The notes beneath the pieces were generated by a model. It made no database searches. It was given only the letters and a program-made list of their open reading frames with translations, and had not been told where the DNA came from. A stretch of 22,363 nucleotides of DNA from JANXLS01 sp038227045 (GTDB lineage: Bacteria; Planctomycetota; SZUA-567; H5-PLA8), in the NCBI GenBank assembly GCA_038227045.1, contig JBBRQD010000090.1, forward strand, positions 1 through 22,363. The letters run 5' to 3'. Below, piece by piece: positions 7,399 to 14,517 of the stretch. The stretch's first letter is position 1, and every line of letters starts with the position of its first letter. The position numbers and the translations under genes are program-made.

Positions 7399-8148
7399 TC
7401 AACCTTTTTCGAGGACTTCGGTGGCGAAAGAGAGCGGGAAGACGCGCGGTCTGACTGGGCCGTTGCAGTTGAAGACCATGCCATCCAGGGGCATTTTTCG
7501 GAGGGCGCTGAAGAGGGCTTCTCCCCCTATGGGAATGGGCCGCTGATTGGGTTTCTGGTTGCCCCCCAGAAAAATATCCAGCGCGTCGCTGGCTGTGAAA
7601 ATGGCGGCGAGCTTCCGGCCGCTGGGGTCGGGGGCGAGCGTGACGTACTTCTCGTCTTCCATGATGAAATAATACGTGTCGAACGTGCGGATCGTTCCAT
7701 AGCCCCTAATCGAGGAATTCGCGGACTCCAGGGCCATTTCGGTCTTCACGATTCGCGACCAGGTTTTCAACTGGGCAATCTGTTCTTTGATGTAATGCAC
7801 TTCCTGCGCGCAGTAGGGATTGATGTTGACGACATCGACCGTATCTTTGATCGCGTCAATCGCGCTGGGGCCGGAGACGTTGCCGACGTAGTAATCGCCC
7901 ATGACATGGATGCCAATTTTGTTCCGGCACTCCAGGTAGGCTCCTTTGTCGGAGAATAAAAAATAATGCTTCGCGCCGTTGCCCAAATCGAACACGGAGA
8001 ACTCGGGCACAAGGCTATCGAGACGAGCGGGCACTTGCCAGCCTCGGTAAACCGCAAACGTCCGCAGCAATTGGGTGCCCGTGAGTTTCTTGTTGAAGAA
8101 ACGATCGATCGCCTTGCGCAGATTGAGTTCGTCGGAAGTCGTGGTCAT
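7399..8148 (-). CDS. SseB-like domain protein
   Basis: The protein has 249 residues with no signal peptide, so it is probably cytoplasmic. The C-terminal third (KYVTLAPD...LAAIFTASDALDIFL...GEALFSALRKMPLDGMVFNCNGP) matches the general pattern of SseB N-terminal-type domains: a measurement-like strand, a FTS/FTA-SDAL motif, and a closing LDGxVxNxxGP. The N-terminal half, beginning with a helical RKAIDRFFNKKLTGTQLLRTF segment, is not recognised. The start has no clear ribosome binding site. It is followed on the minus strand by the convergent gene ending at 7361, with 37 bases between the stops. The role is unknown. Confidence 0.65.
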   Translation of the reverse strand: MTTTSDELNLRKAIDRFFNKKLTGTQLLRTFAVYRGWQVPARLDSLVPEFSVFDLGNGAKHYFLFSDKGAYLECRNKIGIHVMGDYYVGNVSGPSAIDAIKDTVDVVNINPYCAQEVHYIKEQIAQLKTWSRIVKTEMALESANSSIRGYGTIRTFDTYYFIMEDEKYVTLAPDPSGRKLAAIFTASDALDIFLGGNQKPNQRPIPIGGEALFSALRKMPLDGMVFNCNGPVRPRVFPLSFATEVLEKG

Positions 8149-8229
8149 AGTTTAGAGGCTATCAAGTAGGGCAGTGCCGTCTTAATTATATTCCGCCAGG
8201 TCGCCGATTTCGAACCGCCGAAATGAGCG

Positions 8230-8264
8230 GCGAGCGATGCAGCCACGCCGGCCGCATCGCTCGC
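8230..8264 (-). terminator. Hairpin downstream of the cyclophilin gene
   Basis: GCGAGCGATGC (8230-8240) pairs perfectly over 11 bases with GCATCGCTCGC (8254-8264) around a 13-base loop. It lies 30 bases beyond the cyclophilin stop. No T tract follows on the minus strand, so termination or 3'-end protection is likely but not certain. Confidence 0.5.
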
Positions 8265-8294
8265 GTGTTTCGATTGAAATATTTTCCTGTCGCT

Positions 8295-8882
8295 TTAATT
8301 GGACTTCTTAACCGTGTACTCGTGCTTCTGTTTCTGCAGCACCGTGACTGAAATCATCTTCACGTCCGGTCCAGGGTGTGTCACGCCGAGCTTATCAACT
8401 GCCTCGAAGCCCTTTGTCACTTTTCCGAAGACGGTATGAACACCATCCAAATGCGGCGTGCCCTGTTTGTTGGTGACGATGAAGAACTGCGAGCCGCCGG
8501 AATCGGGCGCCTGCGTCTTGGCCATGGACAGCGCGTATTGATTGTGCTTGTTCTTGTTGTTGGTCAATTCGTCGGGAATCGTGTACCCCGGCCCGCCCGT
8601 GCCATTGCCTTGCGGATCGCCGCCCTGAATCATGAAATTGGCGATGATGCGATGGAACAGCACGCCATCGTAGAATTTCTTTTCGATCAGCGTAATGAAA
8701 TTGGCGACCGTGTTCGGCGCGGCGTCTTCAAACAATTCGAGTTCAATATCGCCGGCGCTGGTCTTCATCAGCACTCTGGGATTGCCGTCCTTGATCTCCG
8801 GCCCTTCGCCGGCGTTCGCGCACGGCATCGCATACAGGCAAAACAAACCCAGCGCCAGTACAACCAATACAGATTGCTTCAC
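8295..8882 (-). CDS. Exported cyclophilin-type peptidyl-prolyl isomerase
   Basis: The protein has 195 residues. The GTG start at 8880-8882 is favoured: GGGGGAAAAG lies just upstream and the protein then begins with a normal signal peptide (MKQSVLVVLALGLFCLYAMPCANA). The cyclophilin fold runs from about 36 to 186: FHRII (76-80, with the catalytic Arg78), FMIQGGDP (83-90), GGSQFFI (129-135) and LDGVHTVFG (145-153). The Trp that binds cyclosporin in eukaryotic forms is His144 here, as in many bacterial members. It speeds cis-trans isomerisation of prolyl bonds, here in exported proteins. The gene follows DUF1501 on the minus strand, separated by a long palindrome at 8940-8999. Confidence 0.92.
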   Translation of the reverse strand: MKQSVLVVLALGLFCLYAMPCANAGEGPEIKDGNPRVLMKTSAGDIELELFEDAAPNTVANFITLIEKKFYDGVLFHRIIANFMIQGGDPQGNGTGGPGYTIPDELTNNKNKHNQYALSMAKTQAPDSGGSQFFIVTNKQGTPHLDGVHTVFGKVTKGFEAVDKLGVTHPGPDVKMISVTVLQKQKHEYTVKKSN

Positions 8883-8939
8883 GTCTTTTCCCCCTGTGTA
8901 TTCGGCGCGAACCCCGCGTCCGCGCATAGTTGGGTTTCT

Positions 8940-8999
8940 GGTTCCAGGTTTCAGGTTTCAAGTTGGCAACCTGAAACTTGGAACCTGAAACCTGGAACC
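8940..8999. repeat. Long palindrome with GGTTTCA-type arms (element A)
   Basis: The left arm (8940-8964) and right arm (8975-8999) are complementary at 24 of 25 positions around a 10-base loop. Each arm is built of 7-base near-repeats (GGTTCCA, GGTTTCA, GGTTTCA). It begins four bases past the stop of the DUF1501 gene. I recall similar GGTTCCAGGTTTCAGG stretches from other environmental bacterial genomes, but could not search. Confidence 0.8.
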
Positions 9000-9003
9000 G
9001 TTG

Positions 9004-10440
9004 TTAAACCGCGATCTTCTTTAAAATCTCGCCCTCATTAATGGTCGCCCGTTCCGGTCGCCCTTTGTGGAAGTAGGTCAGCTTCGTGTGATCCAGACCG
9101 AGGAGGTGCAAAATTGTGGCGTGAATGTCGTGGACGTGCAGTTTGTCTTTGACTGCGTAGAGACCCACTTCGTCCGTTTCGCCGATGGTCTGCCCGCCTT
9201 TGACTCCGCCGCCGGCCATCCACATCGTGAAGCCCCATGGATTGTGATCGCGGCCGTTGCCCTTCTCCGACATCGGCGTGCGCCCGAATTCGCCGCCCCA
9301 GACGACCAACGTGCTGTCCAGCATTCCGCGCGCTTTCAAATCTTTCAGCAATCCCGCGACGGGCTTGTCCATCGACGCGCAATTGTCGGTGTGATTTTTT
9401 TCGATGTTCGTATGCGCGTCCCACTTGCTCCCTGAACCGCTGTAGAGCTGAACGAAGCGCACGCCCTTTTCGACCAGGCGGCGCGCAAGCAGGCAGTTGC
9501 GGCCGAAGGCTTCGGTGACTTTGTCGTCCATGCCGTAGAGCTTGCGCGTGGCGTCCGTTTCGCTGGCGAGATCCACCGCGCCCGGCGCTTCGGCCTGCAT
9601 GCGGAAGGCGAGCTCGTAGCTTTTGATGCGCGCGTCCAATTCCGTTTGATCGGCGTGAGCGCCGGACATTTCGGCGTTGAACTGCGCGAGCAAATCGAGT
9701 TTGGCGCGCTGGCGTTCTTCTCCGACGTTTTTTGGAGTCAGCAGATTTTGAATCGGCTCGCCGTCCGCATGCAAACGCGTGCCCTGATAGACCGACGGCA
9801 TGAACCCCGCGGCCCAATTGCGCGGGCCATTGACGACCGTTCCATTGTTGTCTTGAATGACGACGAACGCGGGCATGTTCTGATTTTCAGTGCCCAGCCC
9901 GTATGTCACCCAACTCCCCAGCGACGGACGCCCGGCGAGAATCGAGCCGGTGTTCATCTGGCAGACGCCGCCGGAGTGGTTGATTCCATCCGCATGGCAC
10001 GCACGAACCACGGCAATGTCGTCGACGCATTCGCCAATATTCGGAAGCCAATCGGAAACCCAGGTGCCGCACTCCCCATATTGCTTCCATTTGCGTTTGG
10101 ACGCCAGCAGCCCGGAACCGGATTCGCCCATCGCGGTGAGCGGACGATTGAAACTCGGCGGCAGCGGCTTGCCCGCCAGTTCATTCAGAACCGGTTTGGG
10201 ATCGAACGTGTCGATCGCGCTGGGGCCGCCTTCCATGAACAGAAAAATGACGCTCTTGGCCTTGGCGGCATAGTGCGGCTTTTTCGCGGCGAGCGGATTG
10301 CGCGCACCGGAATTCGGCGCTTCATCGGCGCGAGCGTCCAAGCCCAATAAATAGCTGGCGGCCAGCGCGCCGAAGCCGGCGCCGGATTTGCCGAGGAAGT
10401 CCCGGCGGGTGCGGGGAATTTCAATGTGTGGAAAGCGCAT
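9004..10440 (-). CDS. DUF1501 family protein with Tat signal
   Basis: The protein has 478 residues. The ATG at 10438-10440 is preceded by AGGAT and by a TATAAT box at 10478-10483. The N-terminus has a twin-arginine signal (TRRDFLGKSG, Arg12-Arg13, then an Ala/Leu-rich stretch), so it is exported folded. The body is the DUF1501 type, an alkaline-phosphatase/sulfatase-like fold: FMEGGPSAIDTFDPKP near the start, NHSGGVCQMNTGSILAGRPSLGSW, FVQLYSGSGSKWDAH, VVWGGEFGRTPMSE and a C-terminal HDIHATILHLLGLDH. In planctomycetes this family usually sits beside a DUF1549/DUF1553 cytochrome-like partner; none is seen here. The biochemical role of the family is not established. It is divergent from the peptidase gene. 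Confidence 0.93.
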   Translation of the reverse strand: MRFPHIEIPRTRRDFLGKSGAGFGALAASYLLGLDARADEAPNSGARNPLAAKKPHYAAKAKSVIFLFMEGGPSAIDTFDPKPVLNELAGKPLPPSFNRPLTAMGESGSGLLASKRKWKQYGECGTWVSDWLPNIGECVDDIAVVRACHADGINHSGGVCQMNTGSILAGRPSLGSWVTYGLGTENQNMPAFVVIQDNNGTVVNGPRNWAAGFMPSVYQGTRLHADGEPIQNLLTPKNVGEERQRAKLDLLAQFNAEMSGAHADQTELDARIKSYELAFRMQAEAPGAVDLASETDATRKLYGMDDKVTEAFGRNCLLARRLVEKGVRFVQLYSGSGSKWDAHTNIEKNHTDNCASMDKPVAGLLKDLKARGMLDSTLVVWGGEFGRTPMSEKGNGRDHNPWGFTMWMAGGGVKGGQTIGETDEVGLYAVKDKLHVHDIHATILHLLGLDHTKLTYFHKGRPERATINEGEILKKIAV

Positions 10441-10477
10441 GGATCTATCCTGATGCATCGGAGCTGGCCAGCGCCAC

Positions 10478-10483
10478 ATTATA
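10478..10483 (-). promoter_or_regulatory. TATAAT -10 element upstream of the DUF1501 gene
   Basis: The minus strand reads a perfect TATAAT at 10483-10478. No good -35 hexamer was found at 16-18 bases. Transcription would start near 10471, giving a leader of about 31 bases and supporting the ATG at 10440. Confidence 0.4.
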
Positions 10484-10647
10484 CACCATATTCGGCGCGC
10501 GAGGCGGAGCTTTTCCTTGAAAGCTTATGTAAGTTGTCCGCATTCTCTTCACGTATTCTTTTTGTTGGATTTCATGCAACTTGTGTAACAAAAGAACGTC
10601 TAACAAGAAGTTGATGCACAAGCACCGACAGGCACGCCTTCTTTTAG

Positions 10648-10663
10648 GCAACGTGTACGTTGC
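10648..10663. promoter_or_regulatory. 16-bp inverted repeat upstream of the peptidase gene, possible operator
   Basis: GCAACGT, two bases, ACGTTGC forms a near-perfect palindrome 36 bases before the likely peptidase start and within the divergent promoter region. A two-base loop is too tight for an RNA hairpin, so a dimeric protein-binding site is the more natural reading. A TTG inside it (10660) opens the peptidase reading frame but is an unlikely start. Confidence 0.3.
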
Positions 10664-10698
10664 GCAAGCCGCTTAATCCATTTGAAAAAAACGCTCTC

Positions 10699-12267
10699 AT
10701 GCTCATGCAAAATTCATCGCGTCACTTTTTTCTGGCCTTCGTTTACTCCGCGGCAGTCGCTCCTGCCTGTTGGGCTTTGCAGATGGGTCAGCCCCCCACC
10801 CTTACTCCAGAAGGTCAAAAGCGCGTCGTCGATCGTCAAATCAGGGCGAATGTGGCGAAGGGCTACACCGACGCGCATAAGAAAGCGCTCAGCGGTTCTC
10901 TGAGCTCGTTGAATGGCACTTGCACGTGGCTGATTGGACTGCAGGACAAAGAAAACGCGCTTAAAATCGCGGCCGAGATGGACGCGGCGGATGTGGCCAA
11001 TATCTACAGCGCCGGATTGAAAAAGAATATTGATGCCATTGCCAAGACGCAATATCTCAATGAACCGCACACGAAAGAACTGGCCTCACGCTTGAAAAGT
11101 GCCCGCAAAATCAAACTCGACGGGCTGCTCGGTTTGGCTCGAACCTGTTACGACGCGAATTTGCTGGGCTATGCCTTCGATTTAATCGGCGAGATGCTCG
11201 CCACCGATCCTGACGATCAGGTGGCGCACATGGCGTTGGGAGAAATCAAAGTGGGGGCCAACTGGCACACACCGTTCGCGGCGGCTCAAATTCATTCCGG
11301 CAAAAGCTACGTGCTCGGAAAAGGCTGGGTGCCGATGGCGGCGGCCGAACGGATCGGCAATGGCGAATGGTTCGAAGACAACAAATGGATGACGATGGCG
11401 GTGGCCGACAAGCTGCACGCGGACACTGAAAAGCCGTGGGTCGTGGAGACCGACAATTTCATCCTGCGCTCAACCGACTCGCGCAAGCAGACCATTCAAA
11501 TCGCGGAACGCCTGGAGGGCATCCGGCATCTTTGCTTCAGACAGTTTCTGGAATTCTTCCTGCGCGGTTCCGCCAAGAAGGGCGCGGAGATGCTGTTCAA
11601 TCAATCCGCTCCGAAAAAAATGCTCGTCTATTTTTTCGGTACGGAGGAAGAATACGCGCAATTCTGCACCAAGGAGATGAAAGGCCGCGACACGAGCCTG
11701 CTCCTGCAGTCCGCCGGATTCTATAGCCCGTCATTGCACAACTGCTACTTCTACCGCGGCGAGCAGCCGCAGGCGTTCATGATTCCGCTGATGCAGCACG
11801 AAGTCACGCATCAGGTTCTCGGGGAGTTTGCCACGGGCGGCAATCCGCCGGTCTGGTTGGCCGAAGGAATCGCCGGCGTGCTGGAATTTGCCACGCTGGA
11901 TGGACAGCGCAAATTGACGCTGCCGAGCGGCATCGATCACACCGAAGTGCTTCACGCGTGCGAACTGCTCGACAGCGGCAAGCTTTGTTCCGCGGGCATG
12001 ATGATGAACATGAGCCACGCGATCTTTCACAGCATGAATCGGCGCCGCAATTATGCCGAATCGGCGGCGCTGTGCCGCTTCCTGTTGGAAATGCAGAACG
12101 GCGCTTACTCCGCGGATTTCCTGGAGTGCATGAGCGATTACTACCGCGGGGTTCACGGCGGCGCGATCAGCCTCAGCGATTATCTTGCACTGGACAACGC
12201 TGAAATCGACAAACAATTCAAGGCCTATCTTAAAGCCCAGATGGCAAAACTGCCGGCGAAAAAATAG
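10699..12267 (+). CDS. Secreted gluzincin-type zinc peptidase, family uncertain
   Basis: The protein has 522 residues from ATG 10699. The start is uncertain: TTG 10660 and ATG 10705 are in frame, and none has a strong ribosome binding site. Residues about 8-26 form a signal peptide (FFLAFVYSAAVAPACWA). The first half is helical and TPR-like, with a GKGWVP segment common in planctomycete exported proteins. The second half carries HEVTH at 367-371 and, 17 residues later, WLAEGIAG with Glu389, the arrangement of gluzincin metallopeptidases in which two His and the downstream Glu bind zinc and Glu368 is the catalytic base. It resembles DUF1570-type proteins. The substrate is unknown. It is followed by a long palindrome and floA. 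Confidence 0.82.
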   Translation: MLMQNSSRHFFLAFVYSAAVAPACWALQMGQPPTLTPEGQKRVVDRQIRANVAKGYTDAHKKALSGSLSSLNGTCTWLIGLQDKENALKIAAEMDAADVANIYSAGLKKNIDAIAKTQYLNEPHTKELASRLKSARKIKLDGLLGLARTCYDANLLGYAFDLIGEMLATDPDDQVAHMALGEIKVGANWHTPFAAAQIHSGKSYVLGKGWVPMAAAERIGNGEWFEDNKWMTMAVADKLHADTEKPWVVETDNFILRSTDSRKQTIQIAERLEGIRHLCFRQFLEFFLRGSAKKGAEMLFNQSAPKKMLVYFFGTEEEYAQFCTKEMKGRDTSLLLQSAGFYSPSLHNCYFYRGEQPQAFMIPLMQHEVTHQVLGEFATGGNPPVWLAEGIAGVLEFATLDGQRKLTLPSGIDHTEVLHACELLDSGKLCSAGMMMNMSHAIFHSMNRRRNYAESAALCRFLLEMQNGAYSADFLECMSDYYRGVHGGAISLSDYLALDNAEIDKQFKAYLKAQMAKLPAKK

Positions 12268-12287
12268 CCTCCCGACGACCGGGTGGG

Positions 12288-12436
12288 TCTCTCGCAAAGG
12301 CGCAAAGACGCAAAGAACAGCCAAAGCAAAAACGAGTGCCCGCAACTGCAGTGCATAGCCTGCTCGTGGCCTGTCTCCTTTTCTTCGCCATCCCTTTTCT
12401 TGGCCGTTCTTTGCGCCTTTGCGCCTTTGCGAGAGA
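12288..12436. repeat. Long palindrome with GCAAAG-type arms (element B)
   Basis: The left arm (12288-12324) and right arm (12400-12436) match at 35 of 37 positions. The arms consist of an 8-base near-repeat (GCAAAGGC, GCAAAGAC, GCAAAGAA). The 75-base central part contains AACGAGT and a pyrimidine-rich stretch ending TTCTTCGCC that recurs in element C. It starts 20 bases past the peptidase stop and ends about 95 bases before floA. The arm sequence is one I recall seeing repeatedly in environmental bacterial genomes; no name is known to me. Confidence 0.85.
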
Positions 12437-12530
12437 AAAGCAGGCCGCGGCAAATGGAAACCGCGCCTTGCACTTTTTCCTGCTCTCTCTATCGTAAACC
12501 GCACTCATTCTCAATAAGGAGGCTTCGCGT

Positions 12531-13541
12531 ATGCCAGACAACGGGCTTGTAGTGGCGCTGGTGTTGGTCGTGTCGGTGGTGCTCTTTCTGGTGTTTGCGG
12601 GCATCATCTTCAAGTTCGGCAGTTTGTGGATTCAGGCGATGGCGTCGGGCGTGCAAATCAGCCTCTTTTCGCTGATCGGCATGAGCCTGCGGCGCGTCAA
12701 TGCGGCGTTGATCGTTCAGGCGTGCGTCATGTCGAAGAAGGCCGGGCTGAACATCAGCTCCGACCGCATTGAAGCGCACTCGCTCTCAGGCGGAAACGTG
12801 ATCGCGGTCGTGCGGGCCTTAATTGCCGCGCACAAGGCATCGATCGAGTTATCGTTCGACAGGGCGTGCGCCATCGATCTTGCCGGCCGCGACATTGTCG
12901 ATGCGGTCAACACGTCGGTGAATCCGAAAGTCATCGACTGCCCCAACCCAATGAAAGGGGGCCGCCAGACCATCGACGCCGTGGCCATGAACGGCATTCA
13001 GTTGATGGTCAAAGCGAAAGTGACCGTGCGCACGAACATCGACCGGCTCGTAGGCGGCGCAACGGAAGAAACGATCATCGCGCGCGTCGGCGAAGGCATC
13101 GTGACGGCCATCGGCTCGACGGAATTCCACCATCAAGTGCTCGAGAATCCCGACAAAATTTCAAAGACCGTGCTGGCCAAAGGCCTCGATGCGCAGACCG
13201 CGTTCGAAATCATTTCCATCGACATCGCCGACGTGGACGTCGGCGAGAACATCGGCGCGAAGCTGAGCGCGGACCAGGCCGAAGCGAACAAGCGCATGGC
13301 GCAGGCCGAAGCCGAAAAACGCGCCGCGATGGCGCGCGCGCTGGAGCAGGAAATGCGCGCGAAAGTCGAAGAGAATCGCGCGCTCGTCGTACTCGCCGAA
13401 GCCGAAGTGCCGAAGGCGCTGGCTCAGGCGCTGCGCGACGGCAACATGGGCGTCATGGATTACTACAACATGAAGAACCTGCAGGCCGACTCGCAGATGC
13501 GCGAACAAATCGCCGGCGGCCCGGCGCGCAGCACTAATTAA
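12531..13541 (+). CDS. floA: Flotillin-like protein FloA (SPFH family)
   Basis: The 336-residue protein is close to the usual 330 of FloA. AGGAGG lies 9 bases before the ATG. An N-terminal membrane hairpin at about 6-28 (LVVALVLVVSVVLFLVFAGIIFKF) anchors it. The SPFH-like core follows, with LIVQACVMSKKAGL, NPMKGGRQTIDAVAMNGIQL and ATEETIIARVGEGIV. A coiled coil of Ala/Glu repeats (about 245-300, AEANKRMAQAEAEKRAAM...) leads to the typical ending GNMGVMDYYNMKNLQADSQMR. FloA proteins form oligomers in membrane microdomains and influence membrane fluidity and protein assembly. The next gene, on the same strand, probably works with it. Confidence 0.95.
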   Translation: MPDNGLVVALVLVVSVVLFLVFAGIIFKFGSLWIQAMASGVQISLFSLIGMSLRRVNAALIVQACVMSKKAGLNISSDRIEAHSLSGGNVIAVVRALIAAHKASIELSFDRACAIDLAGRDIVDAVNTSVNPKVIDCPNPMKGGRQTIDAVAMNGIQLMVKAKVTVRTNIDRLVGGATEETIIARVGEGIVTAIGSTEFHHQVLENPDKISKTVLAKGLDAQTAFEIISIDIADVDVGENIGAKLSADQAEANKRMAQAEAEKRAAMARALEQEMRAKVEENRALVVLAEAEVPKALAQALRDGNMGVMDYYNMKNLQADSQMREQIAGGPARSTN

Positions 13542-13554
13542 CGGTTGGGAGTTC

Positions 13555-13669
13555 ACCGCGAGAACGCAGAGGTTCGCAAAGCACGGCAAACGAAAGGGAA
13601 GAGAACGAGTATTCTTGCTTCCTCTTTTCCTCTTCGCCGTCCTTTGCATACCCCTGCGTTCTCCGCGGT
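13555..13669. repeat. Long palindrome with GAGAACGCAGAGG-type arms (element C)
   Basis: Left arm 13555-13587 and right arm 13636-13669 match at about 29 of 33 positions with one bulge. The central part is purine-rich on the left and pyrimidine-rich on the right, so pairing continues inwards imperfectly. It shares AACGAGT, a CTCTTTTC-like stretch, TTCGCC and CTTTGC with element B in the same order, which suggests common descent. It begins 13 bases past the floA stop. Confidence 0.8.
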
Positions 13670-13705
13670 AAAAATAAGGTTTCTGAATTCAGAATCGAGG
13701 TTGCC

Positions 13706-14437
13706 ATGGATTTGATCATCGAACTTATCGTCTGGATTTTTAAGGCGCTTGCGGGCGAGGACGGCAAGAACAAGTCTGGCACCAAAGGCGGCGCGGCGGC
13801 TCCTCCGCCGACAAAGCGCGGCCCGTATAATTATGGCGGCGGCAAGTCTTCCACGACCGGAAAACCGCGCACGCTCGAAGAGATTCTCGAGGAAGTCAAG
13901 CGGCAGCAGGCGCAAGGCAAAGCGGGCGCGCAGAAGCCTTCCGCGCAACGCGCCGCGGCGCCGGTTGCGACGCCGGCCAAGGCCAAAGCGCCGTCGCTCT
14001 CGCGGCCTTTGTCTGAAGTCCAGCAGCCCACGGCAGCCCGAGCGGCCGCGCCCGCACCGCTGCCCTCGCAAGGCGGTTCGATTCAATCCACCATTGAGCG
14101 GCGCGAGTTGAAGCAGACGCTCGATCAACGGGAACTCGTCAAACCGGGGCTTGAAAAGAAATTCGAAAAGATCAGCGAGCGCGAAGATCAGCGCGCGCTG
14201 GGAATCGGGCACACGAAAATGGTGGCCCAAGTCGACACTGTCACCACCATGGGCGAAGTTCAGTCGGTGAGTTCGATGGAATCGAATCTGGCGGACAAGC
14301 GCACCAATACATTCGCCGATTTTTTCAAAGCGATCCGTATTGCGCCCATGAAATCCCGCTCGGAAATGGCGCGGCGGGCATTCGTATTCTCAGAAGTTTT
14401 CGGCCCGCCCCGATGCCGCGGACGGCATCGGCGTTAA
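13706..14437 (+). CDS. Low-complexity FloA-neighbour protein, hypothetical
   Basis: The protein has 243 residues. GAGG lies 6 bases before the ATG. A hydrophobic N-terminal helix (MDLIIELIVWIFKALAG) suggests membrane attachment. Residues about 20-130 are Ala/Pro/Lys-rich and probably disordered, holding a TLEEILEEVKRQQ helix. A charged helical stretch follows (ERRELKQTLDQRELVKPGLEKKFEKI). The end, SRSEMARRAFVFSEVFGPPR, is a tail I associate with planctomycete proteins of this type. The last seven residues (CRGRHRR) are encoded by a CGATGCCG/CGGCATCG hairpin at 14410-14431 and may not be ancestral. The function is unknown; position after floA suggests a role at the same membrane. Confidence 0.7.
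   Translation: MDLIIELIVWIFKALAGEDGKNKSGTKGGAAAPPPTKRGPYNYGGGKSSTTGKPRTLEEILEEVKRQQAQGKAGAQKPSAQRAAAPVATPAKAKAPSLSRPLSEVQQPTAARAAAPAPLPSQGGSIQSTIERRELKQTLDQRELVKPGLEKKFEKISEREDQRALGIGHTKMVAQVDTVTTMGEVQSVSSMESNLADKRTNTFADFFKAIRIAPMKSRSEMARRAFVFSEVFGPPRCRGRHRR
14410..14431 (+). terminator. Hairpin overlapping the 3' end of the FloA-neighbour gene
   Basis: CCGATGCCG pairs over nine bases with CGGCATCGG around a CGGA loop, and GCGTTAAAAA follows. It lies inside the last codons of the gene. It may serve as a terminator or be part of an inserted palindrome; there is no T tract. Confidence 0.4.
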
Positions 14438-14444
14438 AAATCTG

Positions 14445-14509
14445 CACCACTGAGGCACAGAGAACACTGAGAACAGATCCCTCTCTGTGTTCTCTGTGCC
14501 TCAGTGGTG
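14445..14509. repeat. Long palindrome with CACTGAGGCACAGAG-type arms (element D)
   Basis: Left arm 14445-14472 and right arm 14482-14509 match at 27 of 28 positions around a 9-base loop. The arms show an approximately 9-base near-repeat (ACTGAGGC, ACAGAGAAC, ACTGAGAAC). It occupies nearly the whole 80-base gap between two converging genes and ends 8 bases from the HAD stop, so it can act as a two-way terminator. Confidence 0.85.
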
Positions 14510-14517
14510 AAATCGCG

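Noticed and set aside
8200..8225. A tRNA-like T-loop (GGTTCGAAATC on the minus strand)
   Set aside because: The flanking bases do not form a T-stem, and no acceptor, D-arm or anticodon arm can be drawn around it.
8940..8999. Possible CRISPR-like repeats because of the 7-base units
   Set aside because: The units are contiguous with no spacers and form one palindrome; no cas gene is present.
9038..9817. A 259-codon minus-strand frame inside the DUF1501 gene
   Set aside because: It is on the same strand as the DUF1501 gene in another frame, with Arg-rich shadow composition and no domain.
10660..10698. TTG 10660 as start of the peptidase gene
   Set aside because: It gives a poorer signal peptide, has no well-spaced ribosome binding site and lies in a palindrome; ATG 10699 is preferred, though not proven.
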